The notes: generated by a model not told the origin, from the sequence alone. A stretch of DNA of 64,000 bases from Dryas octopetala (GCA_963921425.1 OY992835.1:6510001-6574000), one strand, 5' to 3'. Positions 44,760-57,420 are shown, counted from the stretch's first letter. Made by a program: numbers and translations.

Positions 44760-45135
44760 TTTAAGGGATTTCTTGTGTTAGAAAAAAAAAAAAATGATCT
44801 CTTATGGGATTTACTCCACATTGTATTTTGATAACTGGAACCGTCTAGTTTTTTGGTCTTCATTGAAGGATCATCCTTGCAAAAATTTAGGTTATTAATT
44901 AGAAACTATTTGACCGTTTATTAAATGGTCACCATTTCAAGTGTTTATCGAAAATATTTTGTTCGTCTATTTATTTCATTAAAGTTTGATAGCTTAATGA
45001 TTTCCGATTTGTCTAATTTTTTGCAAGGATGATATTTGAATATAAAACTAAAAAATAGGCAGTTCGGATCATTAAAATACTATATGAAATGGACCCCATG
45101 AGGGATCCTTGAAATAAAATTATTTGAGAGATTTC
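44760..45135. mobile_element. Palindromic MITE, family F
   Basis: Imperfect palindrome: GATTTACTCCACATTG and AACCGTCTAGTTTTTTGGTC on the left, their inverses near 45040-45110, and inner CCGATTTGTCTAATTTTTTGC. Confidence 0.65.
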
Positions 45136-45148
45136 TCTTGTAAGGGGC

Positions 45149-45182
<34 letters not shown>

Positions 45183-45185
45183 CTA

Positions 45186-46250
45186 AGGCTTAAGTACATT
45201 TACATCCATCAACTATATATAAGGTCTATTTCAAGTTAGTCCACGAACTATAAAATATTTTAAATTTTTCCATTTACTATAAGGTTCATTTCAAATTGGT
45301 CTACGAACTATAAAACATTTCAAATTTTCTCATTAATTATAGGGTTCATTTCAAGTTGGTCCACGAACTAACAAAAAACATACAAAATAGTAAACAAAAC
45401 CGGGTTGACAAAAAAATCGGACCGAACCGGATTATTTATATATATATTTTATTTATTATATAAAAGTTAGATATTTTAAATAAAAAAAGTTTAAGTTGTT
45501 TTTTGTACATGCTAGGTTCAAACCCATGACCACTTAAGGAGAGTGAAAGTGTAAATTCCCACTACACCACTTAGCCATTTATAATATTCAAATACATGCA
45601 ATATATTTATAAGTATACTGATACTTGAAATATAATAATTTATCAAATTATAATCGGTATTCTACACCATAACCTTATACCCTAAACCATAAAGTCTGAA
45701 ACCTTATACCTTAAAAATTAACCTTTTACTCTAATAATTTTAGTATATAAACTATAAATTATAGTTTTGGACTTTTAGTAATATTTTTACAATATAGAAA
45801 TTATAAATTATATAAAATATAAACTAGTAATATTTTTAGACTTTTTGCAATAATAATATTTAAATAGAGACCTAAAATAATATCTTAAAAAAAAGAATGA
45901 TATATAAAATATATTTAATTTTTTAAATTATTATATTTCAAGTATTAGTATGCCTATAAATATATTGCATATACTTGAATTTCACAAGTTATTAAGTGGT
46001 GTAGTGGGAATTCATACTTTGACTTTCCTTACAAAGTCATGGGTTTGAACCCCAACATGTGACTTTCCTTACTTTTTTTATTTATTATATATAACTTTTA
46101 TATAATATAAAATATATAAATAATCCGGTTCGGTCCGGTTTTTTTGTCAACTATTTTGTATGTTTTTTGTTAGTTAAATTTGAAATGTTTTATAGTTCGT
46201 TGACCAACTTGAAATGAACCCTATAGTTGGTGGATGTACATATACTTGAG
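45186..46250. mobile_element. Fold-back element with long inverted arms
   Basis: Left arm about 45186-45650 and right arm about 45920-46250 are inverted copies; both ends read TCAAGTA-like then ACATCCA(T/C)CAACTATA. The left arm carries three tandem ~60-bp units (TTCATTTCAA(G/A)TTGGTC...CGAACTA). Both arms hold GGACCGAACCGG words and a tRNA-like A/B-box pair. The centre is a very AT-rich loop. No coding sequence. Confidence 0.75.
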
Positions 46251-46314
46251 TCTAAAACTAACTAGGTTAACAAGTTAATAGGAAACTAACCACCATTTTG
46301 GGCCTAGCACATAG

Positions 46315-46600
46315 AGTAATTTCAAAAGCCGAGCCGTTCATTTATTAGGCCTCACTTCAAAGATTATCATTGCAAAAAAATCAACAAAATCAAAAACTAT
46401 TTGGTCATCTAACTGTGATTAAAAAAATAGACGAACACTATATTTCGATAAAAGCATATAAATGGTTGTTATTATAATCAAATGACTAAAAGATTTTCGA
46501 TTTAGGAGATTTTTTACAAAGATGATCTTTGAAGTGGGGCCTACAAAAGGAACGATTTGGATTATGATATTATATTATGTGGTGGGACCAAAAAAATAAT
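46315..46600. mobile_element. Palindromic MITE, family F
   Basis: An imperfect palindrome with GCCGTTCATTTATTAGGCC-like left arm and its inverse near 46530-46560. Inner words are TTGCAAAAAAATCAACAAAATC and GATTTAGGAGATTTTTTAC. Confidence 0.6.
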
Positions 46601-46895
46601 TAACTTCGTATTAATTTGCTAACTAGTTAACTTTAAAGCATTTCTGTATACATATGGTATTATGACTCAATAGCATAGCATTTAGCACTTTAGACCTGCA
46701 AAAATATATATAGATATATTTGGCCCACTACAACAGCACTTCATACAGACAAGGTTAACAAGCACATATAATAAGCCTTATACAATCCCAGAAACCCAAT
46801 TTATTTTTTTGAAATAAAACAAAATTCAAAAAATAGAATAAAAGTTCATATAACAAAATGAAAAAGACTTTAAAATTTACTGAAAGATTTACTTT

Positions 46896-47571
46896 GAATG
46901 CTTATATTTTCACCAGCTGTTCTATTTTTCCACCCACCTTATTTTTACATCCACTATTAAATTTGAAAAAAAAATGTAAAAACACTCTTCCGATCTCTCA
47001 TTATTCCTATAATACCGTTTGATATACCAACTCATTCACGCACCTACTAAACATTATTCTCACCCCCTTAAATATCATTTCACCCACCCATTTCTTTCCA
47101 AATATAACAAAAAAATAAAATAAAATCTTTTACCCATTCTATAATTCATTCCTAAATTCCAAATTAAATCCCTAAGATTAATATTCAATTTCTAAATGAA
47201 AAGAAACATTAGAATAGAATGAATTATTGATCTAGAACTTAAAAAAAAAAAAAAGGTTTAGGATATAAAATAATCATATATTTTAATAGATGTATGAGCA
47301 TCAATTAAATAGTATCCTCGATTTTAAGTTTTGGTGATAGAGTAGAATTAGGGTTTATGAAAGAAAAGAATTATAAAAAAAGATGGATGGGTGAGATGAC
47401 AGTTGAGGGGGGGCGGTGAGAAGAGTGTTAAGTAAGTGGATGGGTGTTTGATTTTGTACATCAAAATAATGGGAGGTAGGAAGAGTGTGTTTTTTTTTTT
47501 TTTAAATTTAATGATCGGTGTAAAATAAGGTGAGTGAGAAAATAGGACAGAGAATGAGAATATAAGCATTC
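46896..47571. mobile_element. Fold-back MITE, 676 bp
   Basis: An exact 8-bp target duplication, TTTACTTT (46888-46895 and 47572-47579). The two halves are inverted copies over at least 250 bp: the left begins GAATGCTTATATTTTCACC and the right ends in the complement of GAATGCTTATATTCTCATTC. Relatives are at 12198-12675 and 51965-52986. Confidence 0.9.
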
Positions 47572-47579
47572 TTTACTTT

Positions 47580-47884
47580 TATGGCATCAATATACAATTT
47601 TGTTTATCAATGTGAGACTGTTGTTAAAGGGGGTCCCGTTGTTAAAAATTTGCAGAGTCTCAGGGATACTAGTAACCTGCTCTGATCTTACTAACTCTTT
47701 ACTTTCTCTCTTCCAACTACCAAAAGAAAAACATACAAATTTTCCCATTTTTACCATATATTTAATAATATTTTGAAAAGATACAGTAGTTGTCAGCGCA
47801 ACATACAGTGAGCACACTGCACAGGGAGTCTAGTAGTATACAATATTCATGCTAAATATGCCTACTTATTTTAACCAAGAAAAA
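47580..47884 (-). other. 3' region of the oxidoreductase gene
   Basis: Follows the stop codon of the minus-strand oxidoreductase and probably holds its 3' UTR. No other feature seen. Confidence 0.4.
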
Positions 47885-50748
47885 TTACAACTTAACAGGT
47901 TTACAACCAAGATCGATGGATTTCTTCACTGCATCCAACACCAACTGTGTATTTCTGCTAATCTCGGGCCATTTACTCTCCGGCCGATTCCCAAATTTTC
48001 GAATGCCCCCAACAAGCCTTGCAAGCTCTTGAACCATCAAGGCCTCTTGTGGAAGCTCAGAAACCACTCTAACTTCTTGGGGGCTTACATTCCACCCAAT
48101 ATGGAGTTCCACAAACTTGGCGCCGGATGTGAATTCAAATGAAGCAGACTTCTCTTGGTACGGGATTATGTAGTCGTTGCAATGCAGTGAACCATTAGAA
48201 GCAGATATAGCCAAGTCCATGGAAGTGTGGGAGAGGAATGAGCAGTGAATTGTTGCAGTTGTTGTGTCTAGTGGTTCCCAGTGAAATGATGCAGTACAAG
48301 ACAAGAGGACTCCTGCAGAGTTTTTGGTGACATCAGGTAGAGCAGTGACTAGAGTTGGCAATTGGTAGTCCTTTGCCCACAAGATTGCTCCAATGCAGTA
48401 CCAGCCTAAGTCCCCAAGCACACCAAGAGCATCCAAGTCTGGTTTCACTCTTATGTTGCTCTCCAAAAATTCCTGGGTTGCTGGACCTGTTGATGTGCTA
48501 TGGATCTTCAAAGCATAATAACATATGCCAAAGAAAAAAAGACAGAGAGAGAAAGAGAGAGTTATAATTATAATTCACCTGGGAATAATTTATTGGCAAT
48601 ATTTATCAATAATTGACAACAGAAGCAGTCTTAAGTCCTATGGCTTGTTTGTATCCTGGGGGGCCTAATAAACTCTTTCTTATGAGACAGTATTTTGGTA
48701 ATTTGTCAGATAAATTTTGGTGCATAAAACAATCAGATATTGCAGTTAGACCTGTTGAGTAATTTCAAAAATTAATCATTTGTCTATGATATTTCTTTTT
48801 CTTCTTTTTTTTGACATTTTTTTTTTTAAGTCTTATGCATGGTGATGGAAGCTACATCCTTCTTCACATTTTTTGGATGTCCATAATATTTGAACGGCTA
48901 CATCCTTCTATATATTGTGGAGTCTAATTAAAGGTACATTTCCATCACAGTTCACAAAAAGGAGAATTCTCCTTTTTAAAGGGTGGATCATGAGATAGGA
49001 GCAAACTTTTCGGATGATTGGATAGAAATAATACTTTTTCTATTAAGACATTTGAATCGCATTTAGTTAACAATGGTAAGGTGGTCAGTAAATATGGTCC
49101 AAATAACAATATTTGATTGAATTTTTTTACTGGAGGAAAAAAAAAAAAAAAAAAAAACATGTATCAATATGATAGGAGCAATTTTGGGATGATTGAATAA
49201 ACTCTTCTCAAATTTTCTCTCCTCTGCCATTCAGAAATTGATCATTTCGCACTGGCAATTATCCAACAAGCTAATATGAACAAAAAAGAATTTTTTTGTT
49301 TGCCGCGAAGTGCAATAACTCACCAACATGAATTTGTTTTTGGTCAGAAAATGGAACTTCCAATGGACAAGAAAGAACAGTTCAAACAGCCACAGGGGCA
49401 AAAGTGGAAGAACAGAGGACATATTCAGACAACATAGACTAGAAATTGATCTCCCCATATGACTAAAAGACCAAGTCCAAGACCTATGGAGGTGGGTTGG
49501 GATGAGCATAAAAAACTATTGTATCAGTAAATCTTCAACATGATTTGCTAGCTAAGATTTGGACTAAAATCAATAGCAATGTCTCAAAGGGTAATGCAAT
49601 TCAAATTCAAGTACTAAACAAATAAATTTTGAGACTGGAATATCTGCTAATTCTTTTTTCCTTTTCCATTTTGTTGTAAGCCTTGAACTGCAATATGAAA
49701 ATAATTGTTCCCATTTCATATGATGGTCTCACATATGATCAAATACGATTGTCTAGGTCATGTGTTCGATCTCATTATACCAAAAACAAGACGGTCTCCA
49801 ATTCCAATATTTGCACATTCACCTTTTGCACATTATTTTTTGGCTGGATATGCATGCCCACCCTCTTCTATGCAGTTATACTCCCTTAAAAAATTAATGA
49901 GTCATGATCAATTTTTTATGGAAATTGTAATGGACTTGACGGAATGTCCTTCCCTGACCCAAAATGAAAGTTAATGTTCTCAATTGACCATAAAGTGAAT
50001 GTCATATCCTCATTTACCACAAGGCCCAAAGTTCATGTCCTTGTGCTAAATTTTTTCATTCTAATAACCATTTAAGTGAATTTTATCAATCTTAGTATTG
50101 ATTAGCATGAACCCACATGTATAATTCAGTTAAATAACCATATCAAAATATAAAAATCTAATAGTTTTTAGTTAACCGTGAAAATAAAAAATAAAAAAAT
50201 AAAAAAAAGGCACCACAGAGCAGAACAGACAGATACCCAACACACATATAGTATGACAAAGATGAAGTAAGAATTACACTTACGAAGTTAATCTGACCAA
50301 AAAGCTTGGAATCAGAAATGAAGTCCTTCAATTTGGAAGTCCTAGGGTGATGCAGCCACATGCTGCCATCCATGAACTGTACGCCGTTGGATTGGCATGC
50401 TTCCAATATCTGATCAAGCTGAGCAACATCAAGAGCCGTTGGTTTTTCCAGTAGCAAGTGCTTCTTCTTCTGGGCAGCTAACACTGCCCAGTGCAGGTGA
50501 AGAGTAGTGGGCAGGGGCATGTACACTGCATCTACACATGGGTCATCGAGCAGCTGATCATAGCTCCCGTAGATCTTGACAGTCCCGGACAGTCGATTGA
50601 GGGCTGCGAATTGCTTGGCCTTGTCGATCGAACGGCTGGCAACAGCGTAGAGGGTGGAATTGGGTGCGAGGTTTATGGCTCGAGCGACTTTTCTAGCTAT
50701 GTCGGCACATCCTATTATGCCGAAACGTATTGTTGGGTTTTCAGCCAT
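47885..50748 (-). CDS. Gfo/Idh/MocA-family oxidoreductase (At4g09670-like)
   Basis: Two exons on the minus strand: exon 1 50748-50284 (465 nt) and exon 2 48505-47885 (621 nt), joined in phase 0 across a 1,778-bp intron with donor GTAAGT and acceptor AAG. The product is 361 residues, the normal family length. The N-terminal NAD(P)-binding Rossmann fold has GIIGCADIA at 10-18, and the conserved EKP motif lies at 101-103. The C-terminal half is the substrate-binding fold, with RVKPDLDALGVLGDLGWY near the start of exon 2. The catalytic His region (GSMWLHHPR) ends exon 1. Relatives are annotated as uncharacterised oxidoreductase or D-xylose/dihydrodiol dehydrogenase-like; the real substrate in plants is not established. 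No signal peptide, so probably cytosolic. Confidence 0.93.
48506..50283 (-). other. Large intron of the oxidoreductase gene
   Basis: Non-coding, AT-rich, with A and T homopolymers near 48820 and 49138. No transposon was recognised inside it. Confidence 0.7.
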
Positions 50749-51419
50749 TTTGGTTTTGGTTTGCTTTTGGGGTGCCTCTGTTTTTATGGAACCAACGTAT
50801 GGTGTTGGAGACTTGGAGTTGGAGGAGCTTTTTTGTCCTTTTGTTAAAGTGGATTCTATTTCTTACTAATGTGATTTCCTAAACATAAAAATTCATGAAT
50901 AAAATTTAATGAAATTTGATTTACCCAAAAAAGCCCACTTATATTCCTATTTTCTTGTCTTGTGTTATGTTAAATAAAAGGGTAATTTTGAAAGTTTATA
51001 TTTTGGTGAAGCCTATAACACCAAAAATGTCAGCTAGCTTTATAATAGTAGAAATTTGTTGGTAAATTCTTCTTTTTGTTTTTGCCAAATTTTGCAAATA
51101 GTACTTTAGATTTAAGCGATGTTTCAATGTTACACTTGTGGTTTAAAAAATTTTTTTAGATCACAGTTTTTATATAGAGACCGAAAATATTTTAAAATTT
51201 ATAAAAAAATCTTTTTCATTCATATTAAGTTCTTTTTATTAATTGTCACATCAGAAAATCTAATACACATCTCTAAATTGCCCTTGAACTAATTTTATCA
51301 TATTTTTCAAAAATCAAATAGATATTGTATTATTATTTTTACTTAAATTTTGAATTAAGAATCCAAATTACTGTAGAAGTTTCATGGTGGAATTTGAATT
51401 CGAATAATGCCATCATTCC
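50749..51419. other. Upstream region of the oxidoreductase gene
   Basis: Probably 5' UTR and promoter of the minus-strand gene near 50749, then AT-rich intergenic DNA. No defined element recognised. Confidence 0.4.
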
Positions 51420-51870
51420 CCATCTTTTCCGCCAGGTGATGAAAGATGAGGTGATTGTCTTCTCCGGCATCTCTCTCGTAAACAATCTTGGCCACACCTC
51501 TGCTCTAGGCCCTTGTTTCAAGAAGGAGATACCTATTCTTGTTGAGGAGATCGATCAAGTTTCCCGATGCTTGAGGAGGTGGACTTGAATTAGCCATGTC
51601 CAAATTTCTACTCCGAACGCTCGCGCGGCACTGTCTTCTATCAGATCTTTGAGGCCACCGGCCATATCTGGACATGGATCCTAATTGATTCTCTGCTTCG
51701 ACTCCTCCTCCTCTGAAAACCAATATGTTCAAGAATTGTGCCTCAGAGTGCTTTGTTATGTCACATCGAGTGCTGGTATGGAGAAGGTTGTGGGGTTCAA
51801 AGGATATCATCTTGAGACGTATTTTGCAGGGAGGATGACCATTGTTGCTGCAGTGGCACATGGGTGGCCC
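51420..51870 (+). pseudogene. Coding-like fragment, paralogous to 9415-9565
   Basis: A less AT-rich island with 74- and 87-codon open frames. The part around 51635-51770 matches 9415-9565 (shared ATCTTTGAGG and a LRVLCYV peptide). I do not recognise the protein. It ends in an (AT)n run at about 51876-51903. Confidence 0.4.
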
Positions 51871-51909
<39 letters not shown>

Positions 51910-51964
51910 GAATATTGAAAACCATTTACGGGTATATTTTCTTTAAAATATGGTGAAAAGTAAA

Positions 51965-52986
51965 GAGTGTTTATATTCTCACCCCTCGTATCATATTTCT
52001 CTACCCATCTTATTTTTATACCCCTATTAAAAATATAAAAACATTTTCCCCACCTCTTATTATTCCTACAATACTCTTTGATATATCAACTCAAACTCTC
52101 ACCTACTAAACACTTTTCTCATCCACTTAACCATCATCTCACTCATGTATCCATCTTTTTTCATAATTTCTTTCTTACATAAACCCTAGTACTTCACCAA
52201 AACTCAAAATCCATGATACTATTTGGTTGATGCCTATACATCTATTAAAAGGTGTGATTATTCTATATCATACTTTTTAAATTATTTTTTTATAGTTTAA
52301 AATCAATAATTCATTATATTTTAATGTTTCTTTTGATTTAGAAATTGAGTATTGATTTTAGAAATTTAATTTGAAGTTTAGGGATGAATTATAAGATGGA
52401 TATAAGTATATTTTTCTGCTATTGTCAAAGTGATTGAGACCATTATTCAACGATTCCCAAGCTTTCATTGTAGGAGTCGAATCATATATTGTTTGTAGGT
52501 TTCACTTTATTTATCTTAAAATTGTTCTTGTTAGTTTGTAGGTATATGCTTACTATGAACGCAAATCAGTGACACAAACTTTAAATGATACTAGTAGTCA
52601 TAGAGGAGCTTAACACATTTGCCTCATGGTGTTTAGTTCTTGTGATCCTTATTATGTGGTTACTTTTAATGGGACTTTTGACAACCCAGATTTTGTTTGT
52701 CATATCAACTAAGCTTGTATTGTATGATTTTTTGTTTAATAATCAAAGGATTAATGATATGAAGAAAAATATATATATATATATATATATTTTAGGGTTT
52801 ATGAAGTTTAAGTCATTATAGTAGGAAGGTGGATAAGTAAAGAATGGGTGGATAGAGTAGATTTATTTATTTATTTATTTTAGTTAAATCCTTAAAAGTC
52901 ATTTTACAAAAGGCTAAAATTTTCACTATCAACTTTATTAAAATATGGGTGGAAAAATAAGACAAGGGGTGAGAATATAACCACTC
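51965..52986. mobile_element. Fold-back MITE, 1,022 bp
   Basis: Starts GAGTGTTTATATTCTCACC and ends in the complement of GAGTGGTTATATTCTCACC. The flanking octamers AAAGTAAA and AAAATAAA form a target duplication with one mismatch. The left half is collinear with 12198-12675; the right arm is shorter and diverged. Contains an (AT)n run near 52770. Confidence 0.82.
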
Positions 52987-52994
52987 AAAATAAA

Positions 52995-54011
52995 TACATC
53001 ATATTATACATTTTAAGCTTTTATGTTTGAGTTTCTTTAAATTTAATTTATGGTAATTATTTTTCTAATGAATAGTATGTGCGTGAATTATATGACAAAT
53101 AATGTTATAATTAAAAAGCACGTTCATAATTTATGAAAAATATGGAAAGATCAGGTTCAAGGCTTCTTCCAGTTTCCAAAAATATTATAAAAGTCAAATA
53201 TTTCTAGGTGTTTTAGAAATTTGAGAGGAAAAGTTTCAAAGCAAGGTTCTTTTATAGGTTTTGATGGAAGAAAATATGAGCTCTTGTGGATTTTGTTTGA
53301 AATCATATTGGTTTTACGGTTATCCAGGCCATACGATGCTCTTTTTGCTAATGAATTTGAAATCACAAGTTACAGCAATTGAGTTTTCTTTTTGATACTG
53401 AATTATCATGTTGAATTTGGAACATAGACAAAATAACTAAATAACGCAATTTAACTTTGGTGTTCATTACCTTATGAGTTAGAGCTTCATTAAACAAGTC
53501 ATATTAATTGGATATACCAGCCACGTTGTATATCTGTTATATCTAATAATTGCTCCAATTATATGTTGCATTACATTATCATGATACAATATACAACTTG
53601 AGTGTAAATTAAGAGTGACGCTTGAAAAATATACAATTGCATTTTTGTTAATATAAAAAAAAAAGTGCCATTTATTTGATAATGCAGCTCCCTCAGCGAA
53701 TTTGAAGGAATTTTCCATTAAAAAATAAAAAGAAATTTAAGACTTGGTTGCATGGATCAAATTATTAGGTGCAGAGACAATTTCCTTTGTTGTAGGGTTA
53801 CAACTATGTAATAAGGGGTATGTGCGTGGGCTAAAATGTCTTTTTCTTTTTGGTCTGAAGAGGTGATTTGGTCAAAAATGGTGTTTTGATGGACATGATA
53901 TGAGCTTGGCAAACAAGTTACTAGTTAAGCTTTCAACCTTTTGGGAAAGTCCATTAATTTTCAGAAAATATATAATTTTACATAGGATAAACAAAACAGA
54001 AAAATGAGAGC
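52995..54011. other. AT-rich intergenic DNA
   Basis: No gene supported. The last ~50 bp (53965-54011) resemble 8865-8890 and represent the left flank of the next element's insertion site. Confidence 0.4.
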
Positions 54012-54999
54012 TTCTACAACTGCAGCACGTCATTGTATGCTGTCAACAAAATTTACCACAAACTTGATCCAGAGTTATGGGTCCTTGAATAAACGCTCAT
54101 GTAAGTGGTAGACGACAATCAAGATAGTGGTAACTTACTAGAATCTTGATCGAGAGTTACCAATTACTCTCTGTCAAGTTTGTTGTATACGTAACTTGGA
54201 GGTAACTTGCCTTTTTCATAAAGTTACCACAAACTTGATAGGTCGCTCAAGAACAAGTTAACTCCATGTCAAGTTTCTGGTAGCTAACTATATTCTTGAT
54301 CGGGAATTACCACTTACTTGACCGATTATTGAAGAATTAGTAACTCCGGATCAAGTTTGCGGTAACTCTTCGTAATTGACCTATTTCAAAAGTTACCACT
54401 TCTTGATATGTTGCTCAAGTAAATAGTAAGTTTCCATCAAGTTTCTTGTCACTTAGTACTTTCTTGATCCAGAGTTACCTCAAACTTGAGCCTCTCTTCA
54501 AAAAATGGTAACTCTTTGTTATAAGTTTGTGATAACTCTATAAGACATATATAAGCCTTTATTTCATAAAGTTACCACAAACTTGACTCTGACTTGTACC
54601 ATTTCTTGACAGGTTGCTCAAGAACAACATAACTCCTTGTTAAGTTTCTAGTAACTAACCATATTCACTACAAGAAAAAGTTATTTGGGCGACGAACTCA
54701 AATTTGTCGCCCAAAGTGGCTTTGGGCGACAAATCCTAACATTCGTCACCTAAACACATCAAGGTTTTGGGCGACGAATACGGTGTTCGTCGCCTAAAGC
54801 ATCTTTGGGTGACGAAAATAGTTTGTCGCCTTAAATTACGCAACAAAATAGTCTTTGGACCATACTTTTGGCGACGAATATGCATATTCGTTGCCAAAAA
54901 TGACCTTAGGAGACGAAATTTGAAGTTCGTCGCCTAAGGTAACTTTGGGTGACGAATATTCTTCATCGCCCAAAGTCCTAGTGCCATTTTTTGTGTACA

Positions 55000-55930
55000 A
55001 TTTTATGTTTGTAATAGCATACGATGCGATCGTGTTTATACCGATCTGAACCGTTCATTTTTTAATTCTCCACTCAGAGATCATCTATGCAGAAAATTAG
55101 CTTAATCGAAGATGTAGAAGTTAGGTAATGGTGGTCGAACTTATAAACGATCGTGAATTTTCTAATACTAATCGAATGAGTAGATGAATTCCGATTTGGC
55201 AGATTTTTTGCAGGGATGATCTTTGAGTATAAACGAAGAAAATGAACGGCTCCGATCGATGAAATCACATTGTGGTCTTCACAATTGTCGAATCGACAAA
55301 GTTTCAACGAAAAAGTTAATAGAATTATACTTTTCAAGTGTATTTATAAGTAGAAGCTCACATCCAGATCGTGTTTTTTTAGTTCCCCACTCAAAGATCA
55401 TCCCTGCAAAAAATTAGCTCACTCGAAGATGTAGAAGTTAGGTAATAATGGTCGAACTTATAAACGATCGTGGTTTTTCTAATACTAATCAAACGGGTAA
55501 ATGAATTCGGATTTGATTAATTTTGTGCAGGAATGATCTTTGAGTATGAACATAGAAAATGAACGGCTTCAATCATTGAAATCAAGTTATGGTCTTCACA
55601 ATTGTTGAAATGACAAAGTTTCAACAAAAAAGTTGATAAAATTATACTCTTCAAGTGTATTTATATGTAGAAGCGCACATCTCGATGTTGTTTCCAACGA
55701 TCCGAACTGTTAAGTTTTTAGTCTTCACTCAAAGATTATCCATGCAAAAACTTAGCTCAATCGAAGATGTAGAAGTGAGGTAACGGTGATCGAATTTATG
55801 AACGATCATGTTTTTTTAATGATAATCAAACGGGTAGAGGAATTTTTGATTTTGCCGATTTTTTGCATATATGATCTTTGTATATGAACATATAAAATGA
55901 ACGGCTCCAATTGTCGAATTTAGGTAACGA
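55000..55930. repeat. Three tandem family F palindromic units
   Basis: The word GGTCGAACTTATAAACGATC recurs at about 55130, 55449 and (diverged) 55789, a period of about 320-340 bp. Each unit is itself an imperfect palindrome with GAACCGTTCATTTTTTA-like and AAAATGAACGGCTCCGATC-like halves, related to the solitary family F MITEs. Confidence 0.75.
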
Positions 55931-56919
55931 CGATAGAATATATTGACATAATAAACAACTAAGTGTTGGTAAATTATTATAGTAATTAAGTAATTAAGTT
56001 AAAATTTAGATATGGTATAGTAATTAAGTAATTTCTATATATTTACAATTTTAAATATAATATAGTAATTAAGTTAAAATTTAAAATCTTATTGTATATT
56101 ATATTTTTATAATAAATTATTATATATATTCTAACTATAAATTATACAATTTAAAAAAATTTAATACACTTGGGTGACGAAATAGGGTTCGTCGCCCAAA
56201 CAGGCCTTGGGTGATGAAATGGTGTATTTCTTCGCCTAAGGGTGTAAACAAAAAAGGCGATATAAATTCGCGCAAAAATTTCACAAACTTGGGTGACGAA
56301 ATGAGTTTCGTTGCCCAAACAGACCTTGGGCGACGAAACACACCATTTCATCACCCAAGGAATGTTTGGGCCCTAAACCCATTTCGTCGCCTAAAGTTTT
56401 GTGTGAAATTTTTTGAATCAATTCTCTAGATCCATTTTATTCTATTCTTTTTATCTTCTTTATTTATGTTCTTCTTTTCTTCTTTATTTATGTTCTTTTC
56501 TTTTTTTCTCCCGAGCCATCTTCTTCTACTTCCTCCCTCTTTCTTGCAGGCACCCCTTCCCTTCTCATGCCCATGTTCTCTCCCCGTCGCCACCTCTCCC
56601 CTCGACCGCTACCTCTCTCCCCGACCACTGCCCTCCCTCCTGCTTCCCTCTGAACCCCAGCCCCGAAACCCATTCCCTGCATCCTCCTCTTTCTATCTGC
56701 CTCTCCTATTTCTCTTAGCCCCGAAACCCACCAACCGAAACCCCACATCTTCCCCAGCCCTGACCGCCGCCCTCCCCCCGACGACCACATCTCCTGCTGA
56801 AGCCCATCCACTTTCTCTCTGCCACCAACGAAACCCATCCTCTTTATCTCTCCACCATCGAAACCTATCCTCTTTCTCTCTGCCACCACCGAAACCTAAC
56901 CCCTAGCACCACCCGATTG

Positions 56920-57420
56920 TGGGTTTTTGGTGGGTTTTCTATTTTTTTTATCTACGGGTTTTTTCTGTTTTTTAAATTTAATTTGTGGTTTTTTCTGTTT
57001 TTTTTTTCATTTGTGGGTTTTTATGGTTTTGTATAATTTTCTTGTTTTTTGGGGTTTTAAGTTCCGTGATTGGTTTGCAATAGGGATTTTGGGGATTGGG
57101 GTTTTGGTGAGAGAGTTGGGCCAGAGAGAAAGTTGTCGATCGAGAGAGAGTTAAGAGAGATAAGAGGAGGCAAATAGATGACGGAGAAAGAGAGGCAGAG
57201 AGATAGAAAAAGAAAAAACCCACCAGCAACCCCACTGGACCCACCTGCAGCAAGCCCACTCGATTGTGGGTTTTCTATTTTTTTTTTAATTAGTGAGTTT
57301 ATTCTGTTTTTTTGTTTTTTTTGTAATTTCTAGTTTTTTTTAAATTTGTGGGTTTTTATGTTTTTGTGTAATTTTCTTGTTTTTAGGGGTTTTAAGTTCC
57401 TTGATTGGTTTGCAAGAATA
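56920..57420. repeat. Direct duplication of a T-rich block
   Basis: About 56918-57085 and 57250-57415 are the same sequence with small changes, both ending in GGGGTTTTAAGTTCC.TGATTGGTTTGCAA. The unit looks like intron sequence of the CACTA element. Confidence 0.7.

Noticed and set aside
56413-57259. Pro/Ser/Leu-rich open frames up to 146 codons
   Set aside because: Pyrimidine-rich, no homology recognised, inside the CACTA remnant. Treated as leader or low-complexity sequence.
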